64,000 nt of DNA from Jiangella mangrovi. Lineage in GTDB: Bacteria > Actinomycetota > Actinomycetes > Jiangellales > Jiangellaceae. Shown in pieces: positions 43,278 to 52,463 of the stretch. The notes under the pieces are model-generated. The model was not told the origin of the DNA. It saw only the letters and a list, made by a program, of their open reading frames with translations, and did no database searches. The stretch's first letter is position 1. The number at the start of each line of letters is the position of its first letter. The DNA is taken from contig NZ_JACHMM010000001.1 in NCBI RefSeq assembly GCF_014204975.1, positions 5,332,001 to 5,396,000 of the forward strand, in the 5' to 3' direction. Made by a program: the position numbers and the translations under genes.

Positions 43278-45275
43278 TCATTCCTCGACGGCGGGCAGCG
43301 CGAACTGGCTGTTGTACAGATCGAAGTATGCTCCGCGCCGCTCCAGCAGCTCGGCATGCGAGCCCTGTTCGACGATCGAGCCGTCGCGCATGACGAGGAT
43401 CAGGTCGGCGTCGCGGATGGTCGCGAGCCGGTGCGCGATGACGAAGCTGGTCCGGTCGCTGCGCAGCGCCGCCATGGCGTGCTGCACCAGCACCTCGGTG
43501 CGGGTGTCGACCGACGACGTCGCCTCGTCGAGGATGAGGATGGCCGGATCGGCGAGGAACGCCCGCGCGATGGTGAGCAGTTGCTTCTCACCGGCGCTGA
43601 TGTTGTCGCCCTCTTCGTCGATGACGGTGTCGTAGCCGTCGGGCAGCGAGTGGACGAACCGGTCGACGTAGGTCGCCTCGGCCGCCGCGCGGAGCTGCTC
43701 CTCCGACGCCGTCGGGTCCCCGTAATGGAGGTTCTCGCGGATCGTCCCGCCGAACAGCCAGGTGTCCTGCAGCACCATGCCGATGTTCGAGCGCAGCTCG
43801 TCGCGGCGCAGCTCGGCGATGTCGCGGCCGTCGATGGTGATGCGTCCGCCCTGCAGCTCGTAGAACCGCATGATCAGGTTGACCAGCGTGGTCTTGCCGG
43901 CCCCCGTCGGGCCTACGATCGCCACCGTCCGGCCCGGTTCCGCCACCAGCGAGAGGTCCTCGATGAGCGGCTGGTCGGGGTCGTAGCTGAACGAGACGTG
44001 CTCGAACTCGACCCGGCCGCGGGGCTGACGGTCCAGCGTCGCGGGGTCGGCGGCGTCGGGCACCTGCTCCGGCTCGTCGAGCAGCTCGAACACCCGCTCC
44101 GCCGACGCGACGCCGGACTGCAGCAGGTTCGCCATGGACGCCAGCTGGGTCAGCGGCTGGGTGAACTGGCGGGTGTACTGCACGAACGCCTGCACCTCGC
44201 CGAGGCTCATCGAGCCCGACGCGACCCGCAGCCCGCCGACGACGGCGATGGCGACGTAGTTGAGGTTCCCGAGGAAGAACATCGCCGGCATGATCAGCCC
44301 GGACACGAACTGGGCGCCGAAGCTCGCCTGGAACAGCTCGTCGTTCTTCGCGCCGAACGACTGCTCGACCTCGCGCTGCCGGCCGAACACCTTCACCAGC
44401 GCGTGACCGGTGTAGGCCTCCTCGATCTGCCCGTTCAGCGCGCCGGTGTGCGCCCACTGCGCGACGAACTGCTGCTGCGACCGCTTCGCCACCAGCGTGG
44501 TGATGACCAGCGACAACGGAATCGTGGCCAGCGCGATCAGCGCCAGCAGCGGCGAGATCCACAGCATCATCGCTAGCACGCCGACGACGGTGAGCAGCGA
44601 GTTCAGCAGCTGGCTCATGGTCTGCTGCAGGCTCTGTGAGACGTTGTCGATGTCGTTGGTGACCCGGCTCAGCACGTCGCCGCGCGCGTTGACGTCGAAG
44701 TACTTCAGCGGCAGCCGGTGGATCTTGTCCTCGACGTCGGAGCGCAGCCGGAACACCGTCCGCTGCACGATGGTGTTGAGCAGGTACGCCTGCAGCCACA
44801 TGAACAGCGAGGCGCCCACGTACAGCGCCAGCACGCCCAGCAGCACCGACTGCAGCGCGCCGAAGTCGATGCCCTGGCCCGGGACGACACCGCTCATGCC
44901 GGCGAGCATGTCGGCGAAAGTGTTCTGGCCGTCGGCCCGCAGGTTCTCGACCGCCTGGTCCTTCGTGACGTCGGGAGAGAGCTGCCGGCCGATGATGCCC
45001 TGGAAGATCAGGTCGGTGCCGTGGCCGAGCAGCCGCGGCCCGACGGCGTTCAGCGCCACGCTGACCACGGTCAGCACGATCACCAGGATCACCCCGAACC
45101 GCTCCGGCGCCAGCCGGCCGACCAGCCGCTTCGCCGACGGGCCGAAGTTCATCGCCTTCTGCGTCGGCCCGGCCATGCCGCCGAACGGCCCGCCGCCACC
45201 CGGGCGCATGCCTCCGCCGCCGGGGCGAGCGGGAGCCGCAGCCGTCGCCGTCGCCCCTGGCCTGGACGCGCTCAT
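43278..45275 (-). CDS. ABC exporter half, catalytic-site subunit (ATP-binding/permease fusion)
   Basis: A 665-residue fused exporter subunit: Gly/Pro-rich N-terminus ([15 protein letters not shown]), six membrane helices between about residues 60 and 370, and a nucleotide-binding domain with Walker [13 protein letters not shown]-loop, signature [10 protein letters not shown], Walker [13 protein letters not shown] with catalytic Glu, and FVIAHRL. The start overlaps the stop of the first subunit (ATGA at 45272). With its partner, whose catalytic Glu is Asp, it should form a heterodimeric exporter with one degenerate ATP site, as in TmrAB or BmrCD. The substrate is unknown; a TetR gene upstream suggests drug or lipid export. 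Confidence 0.93.
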   Translation of the reverse strand: MSASRPGATATAAAPARPGGGGMRPGGGGPFGGMAGPTQKAMNFGPSAKRLVGRLAPERFGVILVIVLTVVSVALNAVGPRLLGHGTDLIFQGIIGRQLSPDVTKDQAVENLRADGQNTFADMLAGMSGVVPGQGIDFGALQSVLLGVLALYVGASLFMWLQAYLLNTIVQRTVFRLRSDVEDKIHRLPLKYFDVNARGDVLSRVTNDIDNVSQSLQQTMSQLLNSLLTVVGVLAMMLWISPLLALIALATIPLSLVITTLVAKRSQQQFVAQWAHTGALNGQIEEAYTGHALVKVFGRQREVEQSFGAKNDELFQASFGAQFVSGLIMPAMFFLGNLNYVAIAVVGGLRVASGSMSLGEVQAFVQYTRQFTQPLTQLASMANLLQSGVASAERVFELLDEPEQVPDAADPATLDRQPRGRVEFEHVSFSYDPDQPLIEDLSLVAEPGRTVAIVGPTGAGKTTLVNLIMRFYELQGGRITIDGRDIAELRRDELRSNIGMVLQDTWLFGGTIRENLHYGDPTASEEQLRAAAEATYVDRFVHSLPDGYDTVIDEEGDNISAGEKQLLTIARAFLADPAILILDEATSSVDTRTEVLVQHAMAALRSDRTSFVIAHRLATIRDADLILVMRDGSIVEQGSHAELLERRGAYFDLYNSQFALPAVEE

Positions 45276-47005
45276 GCCGCCTCCTCCGCGGTCAGCTGCG
45301 ACTCGACGATCTCGGTGTACGTCGGGCAGCTCTCGATCAGTTCGGCGTGCGATCCCAGGCCGACGACGGCGCCGTCGTCGAGCACCACGATCTGGTCGGC
45401 GTCGATGACGGTGGAGATCCGCTGGGCGACGATCACCACTGCGGCGTCCGTGGTGTGCGGGCGCAGCGCCGCCCTCAGCCGGGCGTCGGTGGCGAGGTCG
45501 AGCGCGGAGAACGAGTCGTCGAACAGGTACAGGTCGGGCTTGCGGACCAGTGCGCGGGCGATGGCCAGCCGCTGGCGCTGCCCTCCGGACACGTTGGTGC
45601 CGCCCTGCGCGATGGGCGCGTCGAGGCCCTCGGGCATCTCGCGGACGAAGTCGTCGGCCTGCGCGATCTCGAGCGCCTCCCACAGCTCCTCGTCGGTGGC
45701 CTCGGGATTGCCGTAGCGCAGGTTGCTGGCGACGGTGCCCGAGAACAGGTACGCCTTCTGCGGCACCAGGCCGATGCGTGATCGCAGCACGTCGGGATCG
45801 AGGTCGCGGACGTCGACCCCGGCGACGCGCACCTGGCCCGCCGTCGCGTCGATGAGCCGCGGCACGAGGTTGACCAGCGTGGTCTTGCCGGACCCGGTGC
45901 TGCCGACGACAGCGGTCGTGGTGCCCGGCTCGACGGTGAAGCTCACGTCGCGCAGCACCGGCTCGTCGGCGCCCGGATAGGCGAACCCCGCGCCGCGCAG
46001 CTCCAGCGACATCCGCCGCGGCAGCGTCGTCACCGGCGCTTCGGGCGGGACGACGGAGGAGTCGGTGTCGAGGACCTCGCCGATCCGCTCCGCGCACACC
46101 GCCGCCCGCGGGATCATGACCAGCATGAACGTGGCCATCATGACCGCCATGAGGATCTGGATGAGGTAGGTGAGGAACGCCGTCAGCGCGCCGATCTCCA
46201 TGTGCCCCTGGTCGATGCGGTCCGCGCCGAACCAGAGCACGGCCACGCTGGACACGTTCATCACCAGCATCACCCACGGGAACACCAGCGCCTGCAGCCG
46301 GCCGACGTGCAGCGCGGTCTCGGTGAGCGCGGTGTTGGCGACGGCGAACCGGCCCTGCTCGAACCGCTCGCGGACGAACGCCCGGACCACCCGGATGCCG
46401 GTGATCTGCTCGCGCATGACCCGGTTGACGCCGTCGATGCGCTCCTGCATGAGCCGGAAGCCCGGCACCATGCGGCGGGCGATCAACGCGATGCCGACGA
46501 CGAGCGCCGGCACGCAGACCAGCAGCAGCCAGGCCAGCTCGACGTCCTCGCGCAACGCCATGATGACGCCGCCGACCGCCATGATCGGCGCCATGACCAG
46601 CAGCGTGCACGACATCAGCACCAGCATCTGGACCTGCTGGACGTCGTTGGTGTTGCGGGTGATCAGCGACGGCGCCCCGAACCGGCCGACCTCGCGCGCG
46701 GAGAACTCGCCGACCCGGTGGAAGACGCCGGCGCGGACGTCGCGGCCGAACGCCATGGCCGTCTTCGCGCCGAAATAGACGGCGCCGACGGTACAGGTGA
46801 TCTGCAACACCGTCGCCGCGAGCATCCAGCCGCCGGTGCGCATGATGTAGCCGGTGTCGCCGCGGGCGATGCCGTTGTCGATGATGTCCGCGTTCAGGCT
46901 GGGCAGGTAGAGCGAGGCCAGGGTGCCGACGAACTGCAGCGCGACCACGGCGCCGAGCCACCGGCGGTACGGACGCAGGTAGGTCCGCAGCAGGGTGATG
47001 AGCAT
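45272..47005 (-). CDS. ABC exporter half, degenerate-site subunit (ATP-binding/permease fusion)
   Basis: A 577-residue fused subunit with six membrane helices (starting [22 protein letters not shown]) and a nucleotide-binding domain: [11 protein letters not shown], signature [16 protein letters not shown], and Walker [14 protein letters not shown], where Asp replaces the catalytic Glu, and IVAQRIST. That substitution marks the non-hydrolysing site of a heterodimer. It is the first gene of the exporter pair, 84 bp downstream of the TetR gene in the same direction. Confidence 0.93.
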   Translation of the reverse strand: MLITLLRTYLRPYRRWLGAVVALQFVGTLASLYLPSLNADIIDNGIARGDTGYIMRTGGWMLAATVLQITCTVGAVYFGAKTAMAFGRDVRAGVFHRVGEFSAREVGRFGAPSLITRNTNDVQQVQMLVLMSCTLLVMAPIMAVGGVIMALREDVELAWLLLVCVPALVVGIALIARRMVPGFRLMQERIDGVNRVMREQITGIRVVRAFVRERFEQGRFAVANTALTETALHVGRLQALVFPWVMLVMNVSSVAVLWFGADRIDQGHMEIGALTAFLTYLIQILMAVMMATFMLVMIPRAAVCAERIGEVLDTDSSVVPPEAPVTTLPRRMSLELRGAGFAYPGADEPVLRDVSFTVEPGTTTAVVGSTGSGKTTLVNLVPRLIDATAGQVRVAGVDVRDLDPDVLRSRIGLVPQKAYLFSGTVASNLRYGNPEATDEELWEALEIAQADDFVREMPEGLDAPIAQGGTNVSGGQRQRLAIARALVRKPDLYLFDDSFSALDLATDARLRAALRPHTTDAAVVIVAQRISTVIDADQIVVLDDGAVVGLGSHAELIESCPTYTEIVESQLTAEEAA

Positions 47006-47089
47006 GGAGCGGCTCCGAACTGGAGAGATGTGTGAAGTGGGTTGCGCGTGCCCGAGCTGGTGGGGCCCCGAAGTCGCGGGGCGACGGCG

Positions 47090-47704
47090 TCAGGGTGACG
47101 GATCGTTGGCGGTCGCCGGCGGGAGGACGACGCCGTACAGCAGGAGGTCGACGACCTCTTCGGGCGGCATGGGCTCGTGGTCGTTGATGAGCGGGTGGAA
47201 GCCGGCGAACGCCAGGATGCGCAGCCGCCGCGCCACTTCGGCCGGCGAGACGCGCAGCCGGTGTCGGTCGGGCTCGACCAGCGCGGTGATGACGGCCATG
47301 ATGCCCGCGTGCCGCGGCGGCTGCGTCCGCCCGTCGTCGCCCGGCGGCCGGCTGAACCCGATGGCGACCATGAGCTGGAAGACGCTGGTCAGCCGCTCGT
47401 GCAGGATCTGCGCGGCGACGAGCAGCCGGTGCTCGAGCGGCAGGTCGGTGCCGATGGCCCGCAGCCGCCGCTCGGTGTCGGTGGGGTCGACGGCCGCGTC
47501 GAGCACCTGCTTCAGCAGGGAGTCCTTGTCCTCGAAGACCCGGAAGATGGTGCCCTCGGCGATGCCCGCCGCCTCGGCGATCTGCCGCGTGCTGACCGCG
47601 AACCCGTGCTGGCGCACCAGCGGCAGGGTGGCCGCGATGATCGCCTCGCGTCGCTGCTCGGGCGACATGGGCGTTGCGCGGGTGCGGCGGGTCTCGGTGG
47701 CCAC
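47090..47704 (-). CDS. TetR family repressor
   Basis: A 204-residue regulator with the TetR helix-turn-helix ([51 protein letters not shown]) and a ligand-binding C-terminal half. I chose GTG 47704 because TACTCT (47711-47716) lies 6 nt upstream, giving a leaderless mRNA, and the 9-bp palindrome around it fits autorepression. It is upstream of and co-oriented with the ABC exporter pair, which it probably controls. Confidence 0.92.
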   Translation of the reverse strand: MATETRRTRATPMSPEQRREAIIAATLPLVRQHGFAVSTRQIAEAAGIAEGTIFRVFEDKDSLLKQVLDAAVDPTDTERRLRAIGTDLPLEHRLLVAAQILHERLTSVFQLMVAIGFSRPPGDDGRTQPPRHAGIMAVITALVEPDRHRLRVSPAEVARRLRILAFAGFHPLINDHEPMPPEEVVDLLLYGVVLPPATANDPSP

Positions 47705-47710
47705 GACAGC

Positions 47711-47743
47711 AGAGTAAGTGAGTGAGGACTCACTCACAAGTGG
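47711..47743 (-). promoter_or_regulatory. TetR promoter with perfect palindromic operator
   Basis: GTGAGTGAGGACTCACTCAC (47718-47737) has perfect 9-bp arms around GA and lies in the spacer between a TTGTGA -35-like and the TACTCT -10 box (47711-47716). It is the evident operator for the TetR product. Confidence 0.8.
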
Positions 47744-47785
47744 ATTTCCGGAGGTTCACTCGCCGTTCGCTCCCCGCGGAACCGC

Positions 47786-47900
47786 GATGGTTGAGGGATC
47801 CGTGTCGCCCTGGCAGCACCAATCCCTCAACCATCCCAGCGGCCCACTCGATGAGTGAGCACCCGATGGGCCCAGAACACCAGCAAACGCTCACCCATCC
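47786..47900. repeat. 115-bp direct repeat, unit 1, with internal hairpin
   Basis: Starts with GATGGTTGAGGGAT (47786-47799), which pairs with ATCCCTCAACCATC (47822-47835) around an apex containing GCCCTGGCA. The downstream 65 bp include GCCCACTCGATGAGTGAGCA. Unit 2 lies 142 bp further and differs at one base. Confidence 0.85.
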
Positions 47901-47927
47901 ACCCGCGAACACCCCCGCGCACCTCCC

Positions 47928-48042
47928 GATGGTTGAGGGATCGGTGTCGCCCTGGCAGCACCAATCCCTCAACCATCCCAGCGGCCCACTCGATGAGTGA
48001 GCACCCGATGGGCCCAGAACACCAGCAAACGCTCACCCATCC
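47928..48042. repeat. 115-bp direct repeat, unit 2
   Basis: Same as unit 1 except GGATCG for GGATCC in the hairpin apex. The change improves apex pairing (GGTG with CACC). The near-identity shows a very recent duplication or gene conversion. Confidence 0.85.
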
Positions 48043-48123
48043 CCGCCGGGCGGCCGGGCTGAGCGCGATCCACGGCACCGGGCGTACGCTCGAAAGTGAA
48101 GGGCCGCTGACGAGGAGGTCAGC

Positions 48124-49089
48124 ATGGGTGCGCTACTCGCGATCCTCATCATCCTCGCGATCGTCGCCGTCGTCGTGTACGGAGCGAGCGCCCGGATCGT
48201 CCGACAGTTCGAGCGGGGCGTCGTGTTCCGGTTCGGCAAGGTGCACGGGCCACCGCGCGAGGCGGGGTTCGCGTGGATCGCACCGTTCGTCGACCAGATG
48301 CACAAGGTGAACATGCAGATCGTCACGCTGCCGATTCCGGCGCAGGACGGCATCACCCGCGACAACGTCACGGTGCGGGTCGACGCCGTCGTGTACTTCC
48401 GGGTGCACGACCCGGTCGAGGCCGTCGTCGAGGTGCAGGACTACGAGTTCGCCGTGTCGCAGGTCGCACAGACGTCGTTGCGCTCGATCATCGGCAAGAG
48501 CGAGCTCGACGACCTGCTGTCCAACCGTGAGGCGTTGAACCAGGGCCTGGCCCTCATGATCGACAGCCCGGCCGTGGGCTGGGGCATCGAGATCGACCGG
48601 GTCGAGATCAAGGATGTCGCGCTGCCGGAATCGATGAAGCGCTCGATGTCACGACAGGCCGAGGCGGAGCGGGAGCGTCGCTCGCGGATCATCACCGCCG
48701 ACGGTGAGCTCCAGGCGTCGCACAAGCTCGCCTCGGCCGCGTCCGCCATGTCCGCCACCCCCGCCGCGCTGCAGCTGCGGTTGCTGCAGACGATCGTCGA
48801 GGTCGCCGCGGAGAAGAACTCCACCGTCGTGCTGCCGTTCCCCGTCGAGCTGCTGCGCTTCCTCGAGCACGCGACTGAGAAGCCGTCGGCCGAGAAGCCG
48901 GCGGACAAACCGGCCGACCAGCCGGTCCCCGCACCGGAAGAGCCGGCCGCGGTCGAGAAGCGGGCCGAGATGCCGGCCGTTCCACCGCCGCCACAGCAGC
49001 CCAACGGCCTGGGTGCGTCAGCGGTTGAGGGTGCTCCGCGCCTGGTCCCAGGCTCGGGCGGCGAACCCGGAGGCGGCGGCCTCCGGTGA
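48124..49089 (+). CDS. slipin/band 7 (SPFH) membrane protein
   Basis: A 321-residue SPFH protein with one N-terminal membrane helix (MGALLAILIILAIVAVVVYG) and the band-7 domain: IVRQFERGVVFRFGKVHGPPREAGFAWIAPFVDQMHKVNMQIVTLPIPAQDGITRDNVTVRVDAVVYFRV, then LRSIIGKSELDDLLSNRE. A coiled-coil-like stretch (AEAERERRSRIITADGELQASHKLASAAS) and a Pro/Glu/Lys-rich tail follow. Such proteins scaffold membrane microdomains and proteases. GAGGAGG lies before ATG 48124. It ends 27 bp before the trp leader peptide. Confidence 0.93.
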   Translation: MGALLAILIILAIVAVVVYGASARIVRQFERGVVFRFGKVHGPPREAGFAWIAPFVDQMHKVNMQIVTLPIPAQDGITRDNVTVRVDAVVYFRVHDPVEAVVEVQDYEFAVSQVAQTSLRSIIGKSELDDLLSNREALNQGLALMIDSPAVGWGIEIDRVEIKDVALPESMKRSMSRQAEAERERRSRIITADGELQASHKLASAASAMSATPAALQLRLLQTIVEVAAEKNSTVVLPFPVELLRFLEHATEKPSAEKPADKPADQPVPAPEEPAAVEKRAEMPAVPPPPQQPNGLGASAVEGAPRLVPGSGGEPGGGGLR

Positions 49090-49103
49090 ACGGAGGGTGA
49101 TGC

Positions 49104-49109
49104 TAGGGT
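49104..49109 (+). promoter_or_regulatory. -10 box of the trp leader transcript
   Basis: TAGGGT lies 7 nt before the leader ATG at 49117, so transcription should begin at or next to the start codon. No clear -35 hexamer is seen. Confidence 0.6.
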
Positions 49110-49116
49110 CTGGCGC

Positions 49117-49158
49117 ATGTACGCGACCGTTCTCGGTAGCTGGTGGCCCGCCTCCTAG
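49117..49158 (+). CDS. trpL: trp leader peptide with tandem Trp codons
   Basis: A 13-residue frame M-Y-A-T-V-L-G-S-W-W-P-A-S followed by TAG. The two adjacent TGG codons are the control signal. Around it lie four mutually exclusive segments: CCGCCT (49148-49153), AGGCGG (49157-49162), GACCGCCTC (49191-49199) and GAGGCGGTC (49204-49212). When Trp-tRNA is scarce the ribosome stalls on TGG TGG, segments 2 and 3 pair and transcription continues into trpEG; when Trp is ample the 3:4 terminator forms. This is a complete attenuator. Confidence 0.9.
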   Translation: MYATVLGSWWPAS

Positions 49159-49190
49159 GCGGCTCACCCCCTCGCGTACCCCACGCAAGC

Positions 49191-49212
49191 GACCGCCTCC
49201 TCCGAGGCGGTC
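49191..49212 (+). terminator. trp attenuator terminator
   Basis: GACCGCCTC pairs with GAGGCGGTC (9 bp) around CTCC, followed by GTCGTCGTGTCC in place of a pure T-run, as is common in streptomycete attenuators. Its left arm can instead pair with AGGCGG at 49157-49162. Confidence 0.85.
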
Positions 49213-49266
49213 GTCGTCGTGTCCGGCGTTCTTCCGCCCGGTCGAGGCTCGACCGGAAGGACCGAC

Positions 49267-51153
49267 ATGCTCACCGACCTGCTCGACGATCCCGCTCCCC
49301 CGCCGTTCGCGCTGCTCGCCCGCGCGGGCCGGCCGGAGGTGGAGCTGCTGCTGGGCGACGTGGTCGACGTCGACCGGCTGGCGGAGATCCCGCTGCCGGA
49401 GGGCGACGGCGCGACGCTCGCCCTGGTCCCGTACCGGCAGCTGGCCGAGCGCGGCTTCGAGTGTCACGACGACGGCGTCCCGCTGCGGTGCCTGCGGGTG
49501 CGACGACGGGTTCAGCTGTCCCGCGCCGCCGTCCTCGCCGCGCTGGGGGGCGACGGTGTCGACGTCACCCCTGGCGGGTTCGACGTCGCCGACGAGGAGT
49601 ACGCCGACATCGTCGGGCGGGTCATCCGCGACGAGATCGGCCGCGGCGCCGGGGCGAACTTCGTCATCCGCCGCGACTACCTCGCCCGTCTCAGCGGCAA
49701 CGTCGCGCACACGGCGCTGCGGCTGTTCGCCCGGCTGCTCACCGGCGAACCGGGCGCCTACTGGACCTTCGCCGTGCACGCCGGCGACGTGACGATGGTC
49801 GGCGCGACCCCGGAGCGGCACGTCAGTGTCGACGCCGGCACCGTCGTCATGAACCCGATCAGCGGCACCTACCGGGTCCCCGCCGGCGGCGCGACCGCCG
49901 ACGACCTGCTGCGCTTCCTCGCCGACCCGAAGGAGACCGAGGAGCTGTTCATGGTGGTCGACGAGGAGCTCAAGATGATGAGCGCCGTCTGCGAGGACGG
50001 CGGGCGCGTGCTCGGGCCGTACCTCAAGGAGATGAGCCACCTCGTCCACACCGAGTACCTGCTCGAGGGGACGACGCGGCTGGACGTGCGCGACGTGCTG
50101 CGCGAGACGATGTTCGCCCCGACGGTGACGGGGTCGCCGCTGGAGAACGCGGCGCGGGTCATCACGCGGTACGAGGCGGGCGGGCGAGGCTACTACGCCG
50201 GGGTCGCGGCCCTCATCGAGCACGACGGCGAGCGGCTCACCGTCGACGCGCCGATCCTCATCCGGACCGCCTACCTCGACCCGGACGGGACGGTGCGGGT
50301 CCCCGTCGGCGCGACGCTGGTGCGGCACTCCGTCGCCGGGCACGAGGTCGCCGAGACGCACGCCAAGGCCGCCGGGGTGCTGACGGCGCTCGGCCTGCGG
50401 GAGGCGGCGCCACGAGCGAGCCGGACGCCGTCGCCGTCGTCCGCCGATCGGCCGTCGTTCGCCGAGGACCCCGCGATCGCCGCCGCCCTGACCGCCCGCA
50501 ATCGCACGCTCGCGCCGTTCTGGCTGCGGCCGCAGGGACCGGACGCGCGGCCGGCGCTGGCCGGGCGGACGGCGCTGATCGTCGACGCCGAGGACCGGTG
50601 GACGGCGATGCTGGCGCACCTGCTGCGGCGGCTCGGCATGCGCGCGGACGTCCGCCGCTGGGACGAGACGGGGGCCGGCGACGGGTTCGATCTGGTCGTC
50701 TCCGGTCCCGGGCCCGGGGACCCGCGCGACCTCGCCGACCCGCGGATCGCGCGGCTGCACGACGTCGTCACCGGGCGGCTGGCGGCGGGGCGGCCGCTGC
50801 TCGCCGTGTGCCTGAGCCACCAGGTGCTGGCCGGTGCGCTGGGCCTGCCGGTCGGCCCGCTGCCGCAGCCGTACCAGGGCACGCAGCGGCCAGTGTCGCT
50901 GTTCGGCCGCGAGACCCGGGTCGGCTTCTACAACACCTTCGCCGCGTCGCTTCCGGCCGGGGCCGAGGTGCCGGCCGGGCTCGAGGTCGCGGCCCACCCG
51001 TCGTCGGGCGAGGTGTTCGCGCTGCGCGGCGCCGGGTTCGCGTCGGTGCAGTTCCACCTCGAGTCGATCCTGTCGACGGACGGGGTCGACCTGCTGGCCG
51101 GGCTGGTGACGGACGTGCTCAGCGGGTCGCGGAGTCCGGCTGCTGCGAGATGA
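49267..51153 (+). CDS. anthranilate synthase family protein, TrpE-TrpG fusion (PhzE-like)
   Basis: A 628-residue fusion. The chorismate-binding part has MVGATPERHVSV, NPISGTYRVP, DEELKMMSAVCEDGG and the late GYYAGVAALIEHDGERLTVDAPILIRTAYLD. After a linker rich in Pro/Ser, the glutamine amidotransferase shows VSGPGPGDPRDL, nucleophile Cys in LLAVCLSHQVLAGALGL, and SVQFHLESIL. The order and CLSHQ box are those of PhzE/TrpEG fusions, which make anthranilate or aminodeoxyisochorismate. The Trp-Trp attenuator upstream argues for tryptophan synthesis. GGAAGGA lies before ATG 49267. No other trp or phz gene is adjacent. Confidence 0.9.
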   Translation: MLTDLLDDPAPPPFALLARAGRPEVELLLGDVVDVDRLAEIPLPEGDGATLALVPYRQLAERGFECHDDGVPLRCLRVRRRVQLSRAAVLAALGGDGVDVTPGGFDVADEEYADIVGRVIRDEIGRGAGANFVIRRDYLARLSGNVAHTALRLFARLLTGEPGAYWTFAVHAGDVTMVGATPERHVSVDAGTVVMNPISGTYRVPAGGATADDLLRFLADPKETEELFMVVDEELKMMSAVCEDGGRVLGPYLKEMSHLVHTEYLLEGTTRLDVRDVLRETMFAPTVTGSPLENAARVITRYEAGGRGYYAGVAALIEHDGERLTVDAPILIRTAYLDPDGTVRVPVGATLVRHSVAGHEVAETHAKAAGVLTALGLREAAPRASRTPSPSSADRPSFAEDPAIAAALTARNRTLAPFWLRPQGPDARPALAGRTALIVDAEDRWTAMLAHLLRRLGMRADVRRWDETGAGDGFDLVVSGPGPGDPRDLADPRIARLHDVVTGRLAAGRPLLAVCLSHQVLAGALGLPVGPLPQPYQGTQRPVSLFGRETRVGFYNTFAASLPAGAEVPAGLEVAAHPSSGEVFALRGAGFASVQFHLESILSTDGVDLLAGLVTDVLSGSRSPAAAR

Positions 51154-51496
51154 TCCACTGGATGCCGAACGGGTCGCGCAGCCGGCCCTGGCGCAGCCCG
51201 TACGACTGGTCGTCGAGCGGGAAGACGACGGTCGCGCCGGCCTGCTCGAGCGCGGCCCAGACGGCGTCCGCGTCGGGGACGTCGAGGGTGAGAATGGCGG
51301 TGGTGGCGGCGTCGTACTGGTCGGCATCCTTGATCGACAGCACGGTGCCGCCGATGCGGAACTCGGCGTACACGACGCTGCCGCCTGGCCCGTCGTGGCG
51401 CTCACCGGGTTCGGCGCCGAGCGCGCTCTTGTAGAGGTCGAGGGCCGCGTCGGCCCCCTCGACGACGAGTTTCGGGGTCACGGTCATGTCGGTCAT
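51119..51496 (-). CDS. VOC (glyoxalase/bleomycin-resistance-like) family protein
   Basis: A 125-residue protein with the paired beta-alpha-beta modules of the VOC fold: TPKLVVEGADAALDLYKSALGAEPGERHDGPGG, VVYAEFRIGGTVLSIKD, AILTLDVPDADAVWAALEQAGATVVFPLDDQSYGLRQGRLRDPFGIQWIIS. It resembles the PhnB/YdhR group; the metal and substrate are unclear. ATG 51496 is chosen. Its 3' end overlaps the convergent trpEG by 35 bp. Confidence 0.88.
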   Translation of the reverse strand: MTDMTVTPKLVVEGADAALDLYKSALGAEPGERHDGPGGSVVYAEFRIGGTVLSIKDADQYDAATTAILTLDVPDADAVWAALEQAGATVVFPLDDQSYGLRQGRLRDPFGIQWIISQQPDSATR

Positions 51497-51567
51497 GGGT
51501 CCATCGTGTCCCCGCCCCGACGGTGGGCGCTTGGAGAAATCGGTCAGGACGAGTGCGGGAGCGGTGT

Positions 51568-51617
51568 GATGGCGGGCGGTTTGGTGGTGCCCTGGCACCA
51601 CCAAACCGCCCGCCATC
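51568..51617. repeat. 50-bp near-perfect palindrome
   Basis: Arms of 24 nt (51568-51591 and 51594-51617) are exact reverse complements around CT, starting GATGGCGGGCGGTTTGGTGG. It shares the GATGG/CCATC ends and the GCCCTGGCA apex with the hairpins at 47786 and 47928 but has a different stem. It lies between the start of the VOC gene and the end of the AraC gene, so it could also act as a terminator for the latter. Confidence 0.85.
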
Positions 51618-51633
51618 CAGCCAGTACGGGAGG

Positions 51634-52449
51634 TCAGGCGAGCGGGACGTGGTTGTGCTCGGCGGCGGAGCGGGGGCGGTAGCGGCCGGGGGTGAGGCCG
51701 GTGAGCGCACGGAAGTCGTGGATGAGGTGCGCCTGGTCGAAGTAGCCGTGCCCCGCCGCGACCTGCGCCCAGTCGACACCGCCGTCGCCGGCCGGGACCG
51801 TCACCGTCCGCAGGACCCGCTGCAGCCGGCGGACCCGGCCGAACTGCTTGGGCGACAGGCCGACGGCGGCGCGGAAGCGGCGCTGCAGGGTCGACGCGGA
51901 CAGGCCGGTCCGCTCGGTCACCCAGGCGACGGCCGCGCCGCGGGACAGCTCGCCGGCCGCGTAGAACACAGCACCGTCCGGCGCCGGAACGCGCGCGCCC
52001 CGCAGTCGGGACACCAGCACCGATTCCAGCACGTCGAGCCGCTCGGAAGGCGTCCGCGTGGTGAGCACGCGGTCGCGCACGCTGACGCCGTCGGCGCCCC
52101 AGAGGTCACCCAGGGACGTGACCGGATCGGTGAGCGCGGACGCCGGGACGTCGCCGAACGCGACCAGGCCGCCCGGGCGGAACACCACCCCCGCGGTCGA
52201 CGCCTGGTCGGCGGTGTCGACGCCGATGGGCCGGGCCACCGGCCCGCACATGCCGGCACCGTCGACCCCCCGGCACACCGACAGGTCGTCGCCGTCGTAC
52301 CACCGAAGCCGGTCACGAGCGAGGTTGACGACGAGCTGTGGCGCGCCGGTGGGTATGGTGCGGTCGCGGCCGGGCGGCAGCGGCTCGTCGAGATACCAGA
52401 GGTGCTCGACGAACGGGGCGAGCTCGGGGCGCGGCCGGCGAACCAGCAT
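51634..52449 (-). CDS. AraC family transcriptional regulator
   Basis: A 271-residue regulator. The N-terminal sensory part (ELAPFVEHLWYLDEPLPPGRDRTIPTGAPQLVVNLARD, then GVVFRPGGLVAFG) is of the DUF6597 type found before AraC domains. The double helix-turn-helix reads AVAWVTERTGLSASTLQRRFRAAVGLSPKQFGRVRRLQRVL and VDWAQVAAGHGYFDQAHLIHDFRALTGLTPGRYRP. ATG 52449 has a TACGGT box 6 nt upstream (52456-52461). It follows the LysE-type gene by 14 bp. Confidence 0.92.
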   Translation of the reverse strand: MLVRRPRPELAPFVEHLWYLDEPLPPGRDRTIPTGAPQLVVNLARDRLRWYDGDDLSVCRGVDGAGMCGPVARPIGVDTADQASTAGVVFRPGGLVAFGDVPASALTDPVTSLGDLWGADGVSVRDRVLTTRTPSERLDVLESVLVSRLRGARVPAPDGAVFYAAGELSRGAAVAWVTERTGLSASTLQRRFRAAVGLSPKQFGRVRRLQRVLRTVTVPAGDGGVDWAQVAAGHGYFDQAHLIHDFRALTGLTPGRYRPRSAAEHNHVPLA

Positions 52450-52463
52450 GCTCCGACCGTATG

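Larger units (their letters stand above)
47738..48123. other. 386-bp gene-free region with a duplicated 115-bp unit
   Basis: Between the TetR promoter and the slipin start. It is mostly filled by two copies of a 115-bp unit (47786-47900 and 47928-48042); the rest holds the slipin ribosome site (GAGGAGG) and nothing else recognised. Open frames on both strands are produced by the repeat itself. Confidence 0.65.

Noticed and set aside
45276-46961. Upstream extension of the second ABC subunit to 1227 residues
   Set aside because: The added part is Arg-rich and overlaps the first ABC subunit in another frame. The ATGA overlap at 45272-45275 marks the real start.
47786-48042. Possible CRISPR array
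   Set aside because: Only two units of 115 bp with a 27-bp gap, internal hairpins and no cas genes; not a repeat-spacer pattern.
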